From assembly GCF_001411555.2 (NCBI RefSeq), contig NC_049902.1, positions 9,741,985-9,805,984 of the forward strand: a stretch of 64,000 nt of DNA, given 5' to 3'. A program made the translations under genes and the position numbers. This DNA comes from Juglans regia (lineage: Eukaryota; Streptophyta; Magnoliopsida; Fagales; Juglandaceae). Positions 12,547-25,399 of the stretch are shown here, piece after piece. The notes under the pieces were generated by a model. That model did not search any database. It was not told the DNA's origin and saw only the letters and a program-made list of their open reading frames with translations. How positions within the stretch are numbered: the first letter of the stretch is position 1; the number at the start of each line of letters is the position of its first letter.

Positions 12547-13800
12547 TGCTGCGTCGTGATGGCGATAGCGTTTAGGGTTTTGGGCTTTCGTTGTTGCCTG
12601 TTTGTTTGGTAATCAAATTTGGAGGGAAGGAAAAGTCCAGATACTTGTTATTCGGTGTTGAGCGGTCCACTGTAAGATGGTGTATAAACGACGTCGTGTT
12701 ATATTGGAAGAGACGATAAATTGAGAATAATTACAAGTTTAGAGCAAGCTATTTCCCAAAAATTTTATTTACAAATCTAATTATTTATATTATTATATAT
12801 TAAATACATTATTATTGTTAAAGTCTGTCATATACGATAAAATAAGTATAGTATTCACATTTTGAGTCTTTATATTACTAACGTGATCTCACAAGTGATA
12901 TATTTATTATGGGTGCTGTTAAGGTGTTGTGCAGTAGTGATTGTTGGGCGTGTTTTTAGATAAATTTTTTTTTTAATTTTTTAATTTATATTTTTTAAAG
13001 TATTTTTAAAAAATATCAATATATTAATAATCATTTTCTTAATCAATAAATAAAAAAAAATATAAAAAAATTAAATATATAAACTATCAAAATGAGACGG
13101 CATAATAACATTATTAATTTATTATAGACTCGTAATTAATAAAACTCCTTATTAGTTATTAATGTCAACAATTTCATTACAATTTTATCATTTTCACATT
13201 TTCATCGAAATCTAAAATTTATTAAATGGTATATCTATTAGTATAATAAAATAATAATTGAAAGGTAGAATAGTCTCTAAATATTATAATAAAATAACTT
13301 AATGAAAAATAAAATATGTCATCTACACAAAATCTTAGGAAAATAATTTTATATACTAACGTGTTAATTAATATATATTTTTTTAAAATTAACTTTTTGT
13401 TGAGCTAATACTTATCAAATCAAACGTTTAACTTATATTGATAATTAATGTACAATATATAAATATGCCGCATAAATAAGATTAAACATTGAAAAAATTA
13501 AGATAAAAAGATATATTTTTTTGTAATTATTATTTTTCATTTTAAAATTTATCGAATGATTAATTAATCTCTATCAAAAGAAGGATGGAAGTGCAGCAGA
13601 GGAGAGCATTGCATTGCATTTGCACCTAGCAAAGTGCTCTTGGAAATGGAAGTTGGAATCATGTATAGCCATTTACTTTCTGAAAAGCAGCCAGATTTAG
13701 ATTATATTAATCTAGCAAGCCTTTCATTCTTTGGTGATAAATGATTCAAAGACAATAAAAGCTTGCCAGCCTATAATTAAAAAGTAAATTAAAAAATTGG
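12547..13800. other. IMPDH upstream region and AT-rich spacer
   Basis: The first 150 bp upstream of the IMPDH start codon (minus-strand 5' UTR/promoter side) have no clear TATA box. From about 12750 the DNA becomes very AT-rich. The stretch 12900-13100 resembles the AT-rich interiors of MITEs at 21.3-21.9 kb, but no element ends were found. No gene is seen. Confidence 0.4.
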
Positions 13801-13829
13801 TAATACAACTTTCACTCTACCTTCTCACG

Positions 13830-14040
13830 TGGAGGTAGGATGAGACACAAAATTTTCATCTCATATCATTTCATTATTACATATTTTTCAAATCTCTATA
13901 CAAAATATAATAAACAATTCAACTTTTTCAAATCTCAATTCAACTTTTTCAAATTTCAATACAATAATAATATTAAAACATAAAATTTTAAATATTAAAA
14001 TAAAACATAAAATTTTTATCTGAACTCCCAAATCTTTGCC
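13830..14040. mobile_element. Degenerate MITE of the GATGAG/GTTGAG family
   Basis: The interior (AACAATTCAACTTTTTCAAA, AATAATAATATTAAAA) matches the better-bounded copy at 20901-21079. The ends are eroded and no target duplication could be read, so the limits are approximate. Confidence 0.45.
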
Positions 14041-14231
14041 ATGTCCCTACTATTATAATCGAGTCCTGCTAAGGACGAGCATGAGTCTCGATAGAATTAT
14101 TTGGTTTTTTCATTTCTTTCATGTCTTTACATTTTGTTTTAAAAACATTTACAAAATTATTTATAAACACATTCTTAATCACTAAATAAATAAATAAATT
14201 TGTCAGGATAGGACAAGTAGCATTATTCATC

Positions 14232-14634
14232 AATGTTTTAAATATTGTACCGGATGTCATACTGATCAAGGCACTAGAACAAAATATTTCGATACCGGTA
14301 TCGTTTTGTGTACCGTTTCAGAATAATCGATATATAAATAAATTATATTCTAAAATAATAGTTTATATATGAATAAATTATATATAAATACATATATATA
14401 TATATAAATTATAAATAGTCTAGTTTGAATTTGGGGTAAAAAATTGAGTTTGTATTTTGAAAAAAGGCCGAAATATCGGCCGGTACTAGCCGAAATACAA
14501 GTCGGTACATATTGAAATATAGATCGATACGGACAGTATTTAGACAGATACGAAATATATATAATATTTGTACGAAACCAGTGGCTGGTACGGTATATTC
14601 CGGCCGTACTGGGACCACGGTATTTAAAATAGTG
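14232..14634. mobile_element. Mutator-like MITE, 403 bp, 9-bp target duplication
   Basis: The exact 9-mer TTATTCATC flanks the element (14223-14231 and 14635-14643). The ends are inverted repeats: AATGTTTTAAATATTGTACC on the left; on the right the reverse complement reads CACTATTTTAAATACCGTGG. The interior contains many GGTAC / CCGGTAC / GTACCG variants. A 9-bp duplication is typical of Mutator-type transposition. The element is non-coding. Confidence 0.8.
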
Positions 14635-15118
14635 TTATTCATCCCTCAAAATAAATGTCTAGATTTTGATTTTGATTTTTGGATGAAATTATGATCGAGT
14701 GGAGTCCTCATGTTAAAATTTGTTTAATTATTTTGTTTTGGAATGCTAGTTGAAATGGAATTTTATCACCGAATTACATTTTGTGTTTACGATCCTTTTA
14801 TTTATTTTTAAATGATTTCGAGTTTGTTAATGAGTTGTTTGATTAATTTGTTATTTTTAAATCAAAATAAATTGTATAATTGAAAACTTAAATATTTTCA
14901 TTAATTTGTATTAATAACTTGTTAGTCGATTATGTTAGCATTATATCATTTAAGTTTTTAGGTAAAATTTTTATATGAATTTGTAAAAGGTAAATTGACA
15001 ATAGTTTTGTATTTTTCAGAGAAAATATTATATGACTTTTTTTTTTACCATAAAATAGGTTCTGTATAAACTATATTTTATAACTTTATCTAAAAATTTG
15101 GAGAAACCAACTTTGAGT

Positions 15119-15121
<3 letters not shown>

Positions 15122-15166
<45 letters not shown>
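15122..15166. repeat. (TA)n microsatellite
   Basis: This is a near-perfect TA dinucleotide run of about 44 bp in AT-rich intergenic DNA. Confidence 0.95.
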
Positions 15167-15168
<2 letters not shown>

Positions 15169-15179
15169 TAGGTAAGGAG

Positions 15180-15990
15180 CAACGTACAAAGCACGTTGTC
15201 TAGTTAGTGAAACAATTTTTTTTTTTTTATAAAAATAATATGGTTTTAAAAAAAAAGAATTAATGAATAATTTAATGATTGAAAAAAAATAAATTTTAGT
15301 AAATATAGAAATGAAAAGTATAATAATTAGAGAGAATGGGTCAGTAGATCAATACTGATCAATACTGCCATTTTTAGAGTTGACGGAGACGAAAGAAGAA
15401 AAATCACTTTTACCCCTTATCACATAATATATTATCGTTCATAGGTCATATATATACATATGTGATATTATTTATTGTAGGTTATCTGGATGAGTCTCTT
15501 AATTAAATCGTATTAGATATTTTTTAAAATTGGATATCATTATTATAATCCTCAAATGTCATAATCATTTCATCATCTTATGATGTGTTATTTTATGATT
15601 ATATGTAAATAATTTATTATATTTTATTTATAAATCTATCATTTAATGTAAAATTGGCAATAGATAGATGATATCTTTAGGATGACTAAAATGAAATAAA
15701 GAAAAATAAATGCACGCGGACCCACGTGAAAAAAAAGAAGAAAATGTACGGCTTGATTCTTCCCTGGGTGCATTTAATTAACATAAATTATTCCTATTCC
15801 GTTTATCTTATAAGAAACACAGATGAAGAAGAATTAAATTTCACAAATGTTTTCTTTTAAGAAGCTATTCACATAACAAATCTACCACATCACAAATCTA
15901 CCAATCTTAATTCTTATCTTGAATAATTGTACCCATCAATTTGTTCATCCATTATAAAACAAAACGATCATAATTTAAAACATTATCGTT
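15180..15990. other. AT-rich intergenic stretch
   Basis: I see no coding region, RNA gene or bounded element here, only A/T-rich sequence. Confidence 0.5.
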
Positions 15991-16001
15991 CGGCAATTTA
16001 A

Positions 16002-16163
16002 GGAGACATTTGGATTCGAAGATGAGTTGAGATGAGTTGAGATGGATTGTGAATAATAATGAGATGAGTTGTGAATAGTAGTGAGATTTATGAGTTAAAG
16101 TTACTGAATAGTAATAAATAGTAGTGAGATGAGTTGAGATGTCCTACAAATCCAAATGCCTCC
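16002..16163. mobile_element. PIF/Harbinger-like MITE, 162 bp, TAA target duplication
   Basis: The left end is GGAGACATTTGGATTC and the reverse complement of the right end is GGAGGCATTTGGATTT. TAA lies on both sides (15999-16001 and 16164-16166). Inside are several GATGAGTTGAGATG repeats and no coding sequence. Confidence 0.8.
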
Positions 16164-16440
16164 TAAGTGTAATTTAACACTACCTTTGGAGTCTATCGGT
16201 GGTGGTTGACCACCCCTATGGGACCAGAGTTTTGACTAAATTACCAAACTTTCATATATAACAACCATATGGATATACATATGAGAGATGTTAAAATCAA
16301 TTCCACCAAATTGGTCATAATATAGGTAAAAGTATCCCCAATCTGAGCCGCCTAAAACAGCAAACACAGAACAAAACTCCTTTCATTTGCTGCAGTTGTC
16401 AAAACCAGAGTCAGAGCCTCGGCCTCAATCATAGCGCTGA

Positions 16441-16540
16441 GGTTGTCAAAACCAGTCAGATCTGGATCTCCACGAAATTGAAGTTGCAGACACAAATCAA
16501 ACTACACAAACCTGAAGATGAAAAATTGGGCGTCATATGA
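16441..16540 (+). repeat. Dispersed 100-bp repeat, copy 1
   Basis: It begins GGTTGTCAAAACCAGTCAGA and matches 20522-20625 in the same orientation with scattered differences. A shorter third start, TTGTCAAAACCAGAGTCAGA, lies at about 16395. The nature of the repeat is unknown. Confidence 0.7.
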
Positions 16541-16559
16541 AGTGCACAAATCAAGCCCA

Positions 16560-17400
16560 GACAGAAACAATCTATAATGGATTATAAAGCGACACCATAT
16601 CAATCAATCAATCAATCTATAAAGAAGTCTCGACGCATAAATATAATATACAGCCTTCTTTATTCTGTAAAGACTGTACTCCATAGTTATCATGTTATGC
16701 ACCCAACTCCATAAAATAAGATATACACATGCCATCAACTTTATCAGCAACGCATAATGGACTGTAGACACACCTTTAATGATTATATAGGATATCATTT
16801 GATTACTATATTCCTTCTCCCCAAATAGGATTATGTGCCAAAAAAAAAATAAAAGACCCTGGCCTTAAGTACTGCCTAGAAACTATTTTTTTATAGGTAA
16901 GAAATCCTTAGAATTTACAGCCTTATGTGTACCCAATGAGCCCCATCACAAAGGGACAGTGGAGAAAATTCACGTAACTATTCCTCGAATTTCCTAAATA
17001 GCTCTACTAATCATTAAACACCCAGCAATAAACACATCCCGACAGGCAAGCGTATCGAAAGAAAACTACGAAAATCAAGCAACGCAGATACAATAAAGCT
17101 GTTGACGTTAACTCCAAACAGAAATTCGTCCAAAGGGTAATACCAAAAGAACATATCACAAGCCGCATACTTGGCCAAAATCTTACTCAAATAAAATTGT
17201 TTCCCAAGTCAAGCATAAAAACAAAAAGAGTTAATTGAATAGCCGATTAATTGTAAATCAAAATAAATCATAACAAAAAATTTGCATAAATTTAGACACG
17301 GAGTACAAGAAAAAATAAATAATAATCTAATCAGAAATCTTTTATAATTTTAAAGGCTTAAACAGTAAACAGTGCTCGAAAATAAGATCGGATCGTGAAT
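16560..17400. other. Intergenic stretch, no gene recognised
   Basis: It contains a (TCAA)n-like run near 16600 and an A/T tract near 16887. That tract may be the reversed tail of a LINE or SINE, but without further support. A 64-codon minus-strand ORF at 16604-16798 has no recognisable domain. Confidence 0.35.
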
Positions 17401-17419
17401 ATCTATAAGAGGGGTAGGA

Positions 17420-17615
17420 ATAGGACTGTTCAACTGGGCCGGGTTTTTTCCTAGCCCGGTCCGGAACTCGGAAAACCGGAATCCGGTTCAGGGTTTCGGC
17501 CCGGATTAAATCCGGGCCGAAATCCGGGTTGAAAAACCCGGATCCATCCGGCCCGGATATGGGTTACAAATCCAGGTACCGGGTTTAAAACCCGGTACCC
17601 AGGTCTAAATGAAAA
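17420..17615. repeat. GC-rich inverted-repeat cluster of CCGG/CCCGG motifs
   Basis: This block is dense in self-complementary GGGCCGGG, CCCGGT, AACCGGAATCCGG and GGGTTTAAAACCCGG motifs in otherwise AT-rich DNA. It resembles subterminal parts of non-autonomous hAT-type elements, but no matching ends or target duplication were found. Confidence 0.4.
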
Positions 17616-17635
17616 CCACAATCCCCCCCTTCCCC

Positions 17636-17835
17636 GAGTCTGTCTCTCTCGCTATCTCTCTCTCTCGTTACGCTTGCCGCTTGCGAAAGGAGAAACCCTA
17701 AATCCGTGCCTTCTCGCCACGACCCCATCGCCGCCGCCGCATCTTCGTCGCCGTCACCGTGACCCCGTGAGTCTGTCTCTCTCTCTCACTCTCTCTCAAT
17801 CTCTATCTCTATCTCCCTCTCTCTCTCTCTCCATT
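17636..17835 (+). repeat. (CT)n microsatellite-rich segment
   Basis: CTCTCT runs occur near 17645-17667 and 17776-17832. The 61-codon ORF across them is low-complexity and not supported as a gene. Confidence 0.85.
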
Positions 17836-18185
17836 GGATTTCTGGGTTTGGATTATTAGAAACTATATATTGTTGAGTTTTCCATAAGCGGGCTTCTGGG
17901 TTTGGTTAATCTCTGGCAAGTTTACTTCGGAGAGAGCCCGATTCTAGGACTCGGCTTGATCTGGGTTTGAATAAACTTTTGACCGTCCGAAGCTAATGAT
18001 GAAGGAATTAGTTATTAAGTGCATTGTAGGAATTTCTCACTTAAATCCATGCTTTAAATATAAATTAGTTTATAACCAGTACAATGTGCAGTATTTGGAT
18101 TACTTTGTTAATTGACAAGGTCTTTTAGCTTTGCTCGATCAGAATCAAGGTAAAGTAAAAACTACATTGACTTAAAATTAGTTTC

Positions 18186-20100
<1,915 letters not shown>

Positions 20101-20339
20101 TAGCCTATATGGATATTGACGGTGGCGATTAACATGTCACCATCGAGCTTCGACCGCCCATCCTCCGTGCAAAACTCTTCCTCCGTCGCCCGATCTTCTT
20201 CCGCCACACATCCTCCGTGTGAGCTTCGACAACCTCCACCTAGGCTTCGAAAATAGCTTCCTCCAATGTCCCTCTCACCCAGCCCTGATTTCACCCACCC
20301 ATCACACAAACAAAGGCCATACAATCACCCGTCAGACAA

Positions 20340-20500
20340 AATCAACCAACCATCGCACGAGCATGATTGCACGGCATCCTCACACCTTCACACGGCACAG
20401 ACGCACCTTCGCACGACATCGCACCGCACACGGCACAAATCGCACCATCTCATGGCATAAGACATTCGCACAGCACCATTGGACCAGCGCATAGCAACAC
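20340..20500 (+). repeat. Degenerate GCAC-rich low-complexity stretch
   Basis: CGCAC / GGCAC / TCGCAC units recur at irregular short spacing over about 160 bp. Overlapping ORFs here are compositional artefacts. Confidence 0.55.
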
Positions 20501-20521
20501 GCGACACCAAAAAAATCTCTA

Positions 20522-20625
20522 GGTTGTCAAAACCAGTCAGATCTGGACGCCCACGAAGCTGAAGATGCAGTCGATCAATACAAATCGAACACCACAAACC
20601 TAAAGATGAAAACATGCACATCAGA
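20522..20625 (+). repeat. Dispersed 100-bp repeat, copy 2
   Basis: It shares GGTTGTCAAAACCAGTCAGA and the following sequence with 16441-16540 in the same orientation, about 4.1 kb away. Confidence 0.7.
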
Positions 20626-20900
20626 CAAGCATGAAAATCAAACTGAAAACATGCACGTACAATAAAATCATGCTAATAATCCCCATCTTGACGCCGTGTT
20701 TGGCTGCTGAGAAAAAAAATTAAGAGTTTTGAAATTTGAAACCCAGATCTCTATAAGATAAGGGAGGTTGTATCTGGTGGCTAGATGCGACGAACGGCGT
20801 CGCTAGGGCTGCCGTGCTTCGTGGCTAATGACGGCGGCAAGGGCCGTGAGGTGGCGAGAGAGAAGAGAGGATGTTAGGTTCAAGGTTGAGAGAAAACTAA

Positions 20901-21079
20901 GGGTGAGTTTGGTTGCTAAACTCATCTCAACTCATCATTATAATTTTTTCAAATTCCAACACAAAATATAACAAACAATTCAACTTTTTCAAATCTTAAA
21001 ATAATAATAATATTAAAAAGTAATATTTTATCATCTCAACTCAACTCAACTTAATTTATTTTAATATTTAAATACAACT
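20901..21079. mobile_element. PIF/Harbinger-like MITE, 179 bp, TAA target duplication
   Basis: The left end is GGGTGAGTTTGGTTGC. The right end is AAATACAACT, a poor inverted match. TAA lies at 20898-20900 and 21080-21082. The interior (CATCTCAACTCA, AACAATTCAACTTTTTCAAA) marks it as the same family as the other short MITEs here. Confidence 0.6.
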
Positions 21080-21173
21080 TAAGAGTAGAAAGAGAATCGG
21101 GAACGAGGGAGAGAGAGAGAGTGATTTGCACTCAAATAATGAAACGAAGAGATATAGTAATAAATAAAAAAAA

Positions 21174-21279
21174 TTTTCACTTACACAAGTAGACACAAAC
21201 TCACTGACACGAGTAAAATTATCTCTTCTAAAACTTTTTCACTTACACAAGTAGACACAAAATACTGATATAAATAAAA
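21174..21279 (+). repeat. 62-bp tandem duplication, interrupted by the next element
   Basis: TTTTCACTTACACAAGTAGA recurs 62 bp apart. The second unit continues into TAAATAAAA, where a fold-back element is inserted, and resumes with TTATCTCTTC after it, matching AAAATTATCTCTTC in unit 1. Confidence 0.75.
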
Positions 21280-21958
21280 GGAAAATGCTACACGCCCCGC
21301 TGGGGGCTCCCGCTGGGCTGTAGCATTTATCTATTTATTTTAGTTTTTTTTATATAAATATTTTTAATATTTTAAAAAATAAAATAAAAGTTATAATATT
21401 ATTAAAAAATATTTTTTTAATCACGAAATAGAATAAAAAATAATATTTATTTTACTTTGTAATTAAGAAAGTATTTTTTAATAATTATTTTTTACTTTTT
21501 GATTAAGGAAGTGTTTTTTAATGATATTCTAAATTTATTTTATTTTTTAAAAATATTTAAAAGTATAAAAAAAATCTATATAAAAAATAAATTAAGAAAA
21601 TACACATAAAAAAGTACATACTAAATCCAACGGGAATTCCCAACGAGAGCTGTAGTATGTCTATTTTAAATATTTAAAAAAAATCATAATATAATAAAAA
21701 ATATTTTCTTAGTCATGAAGTAAAATTTAGTCATGAAGTAAAATAAAAAATCATGACTAAGAAAGTATTTTTTAATATATATTTTTTTACTTTCTAATTA
21801 AGAAAATATTTTCTTAATAATATTTTAAATTTATTTTATTTTTTTAAAATATTTTAAAATATTAAAAAATTTATATAAAAAATTATTTAAACAAAATAAA
21901 TATAAAATAATGCTACAGCCCCCAGCGGGAGCCCCCAGCGGGGGCTGTAGCATCACTC
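21280..21958. mobile_element. Fold-back Mutator-like MITE, 679 bp, 9-bp target duplication
   Basis: Both ends carry the same inverted repeat of about 45 bp: ATGCTACA, then CGCTGGGGGCTCCCGCTGGG, then CTGTAGCAT. Each repeat is itself a near-palindrome running from ATGCTACA to TGTAGCAT. The 9-mer TAAATAAAA flanks the element (21271-21279 and 21959-21967). The interior is very AT-rich with mirrored TTAATCA..AAG / CTTTCTAATTAAG segments. There is no coding sequence. Confidence 0.8.
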
Positions 21959-21967
21959 TAAATAAAA

Positions 21968-22500
21968 TTATCTCTTCCCTATGCATTGACACACGAAAGA
22001 AGTCTTTTAATAGTCTTTTCCTTTAGCTTTTTTCTTCCTTCGTCTTTAGTTTTTTTTTTTTTTTCTCTTTCATTATTTTTAGATGTTAGGTCAGAGATTG
22101 ATGGATGGATCGATAAAAGTGAAGGATAAAAAAATAAAAATAGGAATAAAATAAAATAAATTGAGGGATAACACGGTAGAAAGATAAAATTGTAAAAATG
22201 CAGAACATCACCATTCTCAAAGCTATGCACTGACAACTGATGACCCACGAAAGAAAAAGTTTTTTAAAGGTCTTTTCCTCTGCTTTTCTCTTCTCTCATT
22301 TTTGTCTTTTTTGTCTTTAATCTTTTCATTCTTTTTAGGTATTATGTCAGAGATGGATGGGTTGTTTGATAAAAGTAAGGGTTAAAAAGGTCAAAAACGA
22401 ATAAAACAAAATAAGCTGAAGGATAAAAACGGTAAACGAACAAAATAAAGAAATAAAATTGTAAAAGAAGAACAGAAGATTACCATTTTCAAGCTACGGT
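21968..22500 (+). repeat. Diverged tandem duplication, unit about 260 bp
   Basis: Two successive blocks share the same order of landmarks: (A)CACGAAAGAA, TCTTTTCCT, TTTTAGRT, GTCAGAGATKGATGG, GATAAAAGT, ATAAAATTGTAAAA, ACCATTYTCAA and AGCTA. The blocks lie at about 21980-22230 and 22240-22498. The function is unknown; I see no coding content. Confidence 0.65.
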
Positions 22501-22763
22501 GGAGTTAACGTTGATTTAACAGAAAGATAACGGAAAACAAGAATTTCCGTTTAGTGCCGTTTCATAACCACTTATATAATAGTAAGTATAGATATAATAA
22601 TGTTACATATAATTGTAGAGTGCGTAAGTATTATACAGTCGTTTTCAAAAAAGAATGAAGTATATTATTAAAAAATTATTATTTTTTTATGTAAATCTTA
22701 TATTTATTTACTTTTTTTAAAATGATTGTACGGCACTTACACACTCACGGATATAAATATCTC

Positions 22764-22806
<43 letters not shown>

Positions 22807-22959
22807 CAATTTTTACTGAGTTAAGTCCTCCGAGTCCTTAATATTATTTATTTAGTTTTTAGACAATTTAGTTTATATTTTTTTTGCATGTATGTGTAAT
22901 ACAACAGCCCAAATAATTATTAAAGGATGGAAAATAAAAGAACATCGTCCTAGAAAGTC

Positions 22960-23006
<47 letters not shown>

Positions 23007-23249
23007 CACATGTACAAGACCAAAATGATTTGAAAAACCAAGGATTGGTATGTGACTCACCTATCAAAACCTTATTAATTATTAGGAGTAATTACAAAAA
23101 TATGATCGATTGCCTGTAGGTCTGCAGCTTACTTATAACATGTTTATTGTTTTGAAAAAAATTTGGAATAGGTAGGGGGAATAAAAGGAAGAGATCATGA
23201 TCTGTCTTCCAGTCTCCATGAGCCAAGAGGTGAATCTTCCATCTCCTCG
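22500..23249. other. Downstream spacer of the X8 gene with two TA microsatellites
   Basis: TA dinucleotide runs lie at about 22766-22803 and 22961-23003. Otherwise the region is AT-rich without a gene. The 3' UTR of the X8 gene should occupy the part next to 23249. Confidence 0.6.
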
Positions 23250-25313
23250 CTAAAAGTAGATAAAATGGCACCCATCATAACCTGTGGACATACAAAAAAT
23301 ACAAGGGAAAGAAAGTAGGATTAGCCATGTCTGGTTCATGAAAAGGACTGTGTCATTGAGAATTTTAGTTTCGATTTGGATGTTAAGAATATCTCAAATC
23401 ATTTGTAAATAATAATAAAATAGTTTATAAATATTAGTTAATATTTTAGAAATAATAGTGAAATAATCTGAGATGAAAGGGGATTTGAAATGGAAATTGG
23501 TACAAATGAGTATATGAAAATTATTTTTAGATTTTTTTGTTTAAAGTTTAGAACTGTTTGGGTAAAGGTGAATTCTTTTCCCTAAGAAATCAAAGATTTT
23601 CTTTTTGGAAATATTTCCTTATCAAATAAGTCCCGAAATAATCACATAAAAAATTATAGAAAAATTTTATGTAAATTTCATCATTCCAATCATAACCTAT
23701 TAAAGACTCAACTATTGATCCAAAAGTTATAGAATTGTTTGATACTAATTTGGTTAAACTCTCGAGATCATAACATAATCACTGAAGTGGTATTTTAAAT
23801 GTTTTGTTATTTAAATAATTTGTATAAAAAACTATTTAAACTGCACAATATAAGTATTTTTAAAAGGAATATGCGGAAACTGCATATTTCAAAATTGTAA
23901 ATATGATTTTTCAATTCAAAATGATAAATTTAAAATCAAGATTAGTAATGCTCAAAAAATGATGTAGGCCTCTCAAACAAACCAAGAGCTTAAGCTGCGT
24001 GGGAATTTTTCCTCTTCTTTTTTTTTTTGGGAAAAAAAAAACCGAGAAAGGAGTGAACTCACTTGGATCAACAGTGACCAGCATGGCTGTGCCTCCGAAC
24101 TCGCAGGTGCCACCGGCAACCTTGGTCCTCTGCCAGTAGCTATTGAAAGCATAGGAAGCATGTGCAAACAGGGTGTTGGGTTTAAAGCATGACCCCGCCG
24201 GCTCAATTGAAGCACAATCAGCTCCTGACCAACAAGCATAGTCCATTGCTTCTTGAATTATTGGGTCAGGCACCGTGGGCTTAGCCACACACCATAGGGC
24301 TGTGCTTGGCGCAGTGTGTGGAGGTGGTGGCCCTGTTGGTGGGGGGTACAACACAGGCGGCTCAAACACCGGTGGGCTTGGAACAAAGCCGAAAGGTGAT
24401 GGAACGTACGAAGGTGGGCTCAATGTGGGCCCAGGTGGGCCTGGAACATAGATAGGAGGACTATTTCCAACTTGTGGTGGGCCCGATACGATGCTTGGTG
24501 GGCTTGGAACAATCTCCGGTGGATTGGGGGTGGGATTAAATTCTGGTGGGCCTGGAGTTGTGCTGGTTGGGCTCGGAGGTGGGCTTTGGATTGGGAGAAT
24601 TGGTGGGAGATAGCTAAAGGGTGTTGGTGGTGGTGACGAGGGTGTGTATCCTATGGGGGCTGGAATGGATGTTGAGGGAGGTAGTGGGGTATTGGGTGGA
24701 TAAATGCAGGATGGAGGAACATTTTCAGGCCAGGGCATTGGACCTAGGGACTCAAATGGTGGTAAAGAAAATGGTGAACTCACACTGTAGGCTTGGGCGT
24801 TTGATGAATCCAGCATTGGATCAATGTCTAAGTGCTTTGTGACTTTCACTTTCTTTGTAGTTTTGAGGACTGAACTTCTGGGATGTCTTGGACGTTTGAG
24901 TTGTTGCACTGATCTTGTTGCTTCTGCTTCACAAAAACATAGATCAGAGGCTTGTCAATTCTGATATTTTCTTACCACACAACAGTAATGATACATTATC
25001 TTGGTTTGTAATATCTATCTTGGCTATTGCAGAGCATTTTAAGCATCATTTCATCAGAAACTTAGTAAATCATTGATGGAAATACTAACATTGCTTAAGA
25101 AACTAAAATAATGGCAATTTGGCATTTCGATATATCAGTCTAAAGTAGTTTTCCAGTGGCATTAGTTCTATAAATTGATGGAACTCTTAAGTAATACATG
25201 TACAAAAAACCTTCAAACACAATAGCCTTACCACAATCAGTTAAGAAAATGGCTGCCATAGTTATAAACACAAGTAGAAACTGAGCTCTCATGTAACCTC
25301 TGCTTGCTTCCAT
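23250..25313 (-). CDS. Secreted proline-rich X8-domain protein, three coding exons, about 325 aa
   Basis: X8 domains bind callose (beta-1,3-glucan) in plant cell walls and at plasmodesmata. Coding exons: 25313-25232, 24926-24063, 23281-23250. Exon 1 starts MEASRGYMRAQFLLVFITMA, a clear signal peptide ending near LTDC. Exon 2 encodes a basic region (HPRSSVLKTTKKVKVTKH), a proline-rich domain of about 150 residues with repeated SPP and GPP motifs, then the X8 domain starting WCVAKP with its cysteines. The donor is CCAA|GTGAGT. The last exon is only 32 nt and supplies SYDGCHFIYF and stop, completing the usual X8 end and its final cysteine. There is no GH17 domain and no GPI-type tail, so the protein is probably soluble in the wall. 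The 3' splice site of intron 1 has tandem AG choices (see finding). A TATA box lies upstream. Confidence 0.9.
23360..23510. mobile_element. Degenerate MITE within X8 intron 2
   Basis: GATTTGGATGTTAAGAATAT, AAATAGTTTATAAATA and TAGTGAAATAATCTGAGATG resemble the GATGAG MITE family. The ends are not resolved. It lies between coding exons 3 and 2 of the X8 gene (intron 23282-24062). Confidence 0.4.
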
Positions 25314-25372
25314 GACTTCCCAAAAACTCCACACCACTCAAAGGCCAGAAGCCAACTACTCAAATGGATTTG

Positions 25373-25381
25373 TATATATAG
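25373..25381 (-). promoter_or_regulatory. TATA box of the X8 gene
   Basis: On the minus strand the sequence reads CCTATATATACAAATCC, 60 bp before the ATG at 25313. Transcription would be expected to start near 25345, giving a short 5' UTR. Confidence 0.6.
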
Positions 25382-25399
25382 GCCGGTTTAGGACAGCCC

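Noticed and set aside
16880..16930. A T-rich tract followed by ATAGGTAAGAAAT, resembling a reversed LINE/SINE tail
   Set aside because: Only the tail-like motif is visible; no element body or target duplication could be found.
20219..20494. His/Thr-rich ORFs in two frames
   Set aside because: They come from the degenerate GCAC-rich low-complexity stretch and have no independent support.
22873..23119. ORFs encoding runs of Ile-Tyr
   Set aside because: They are translations of a TA microsatellite.
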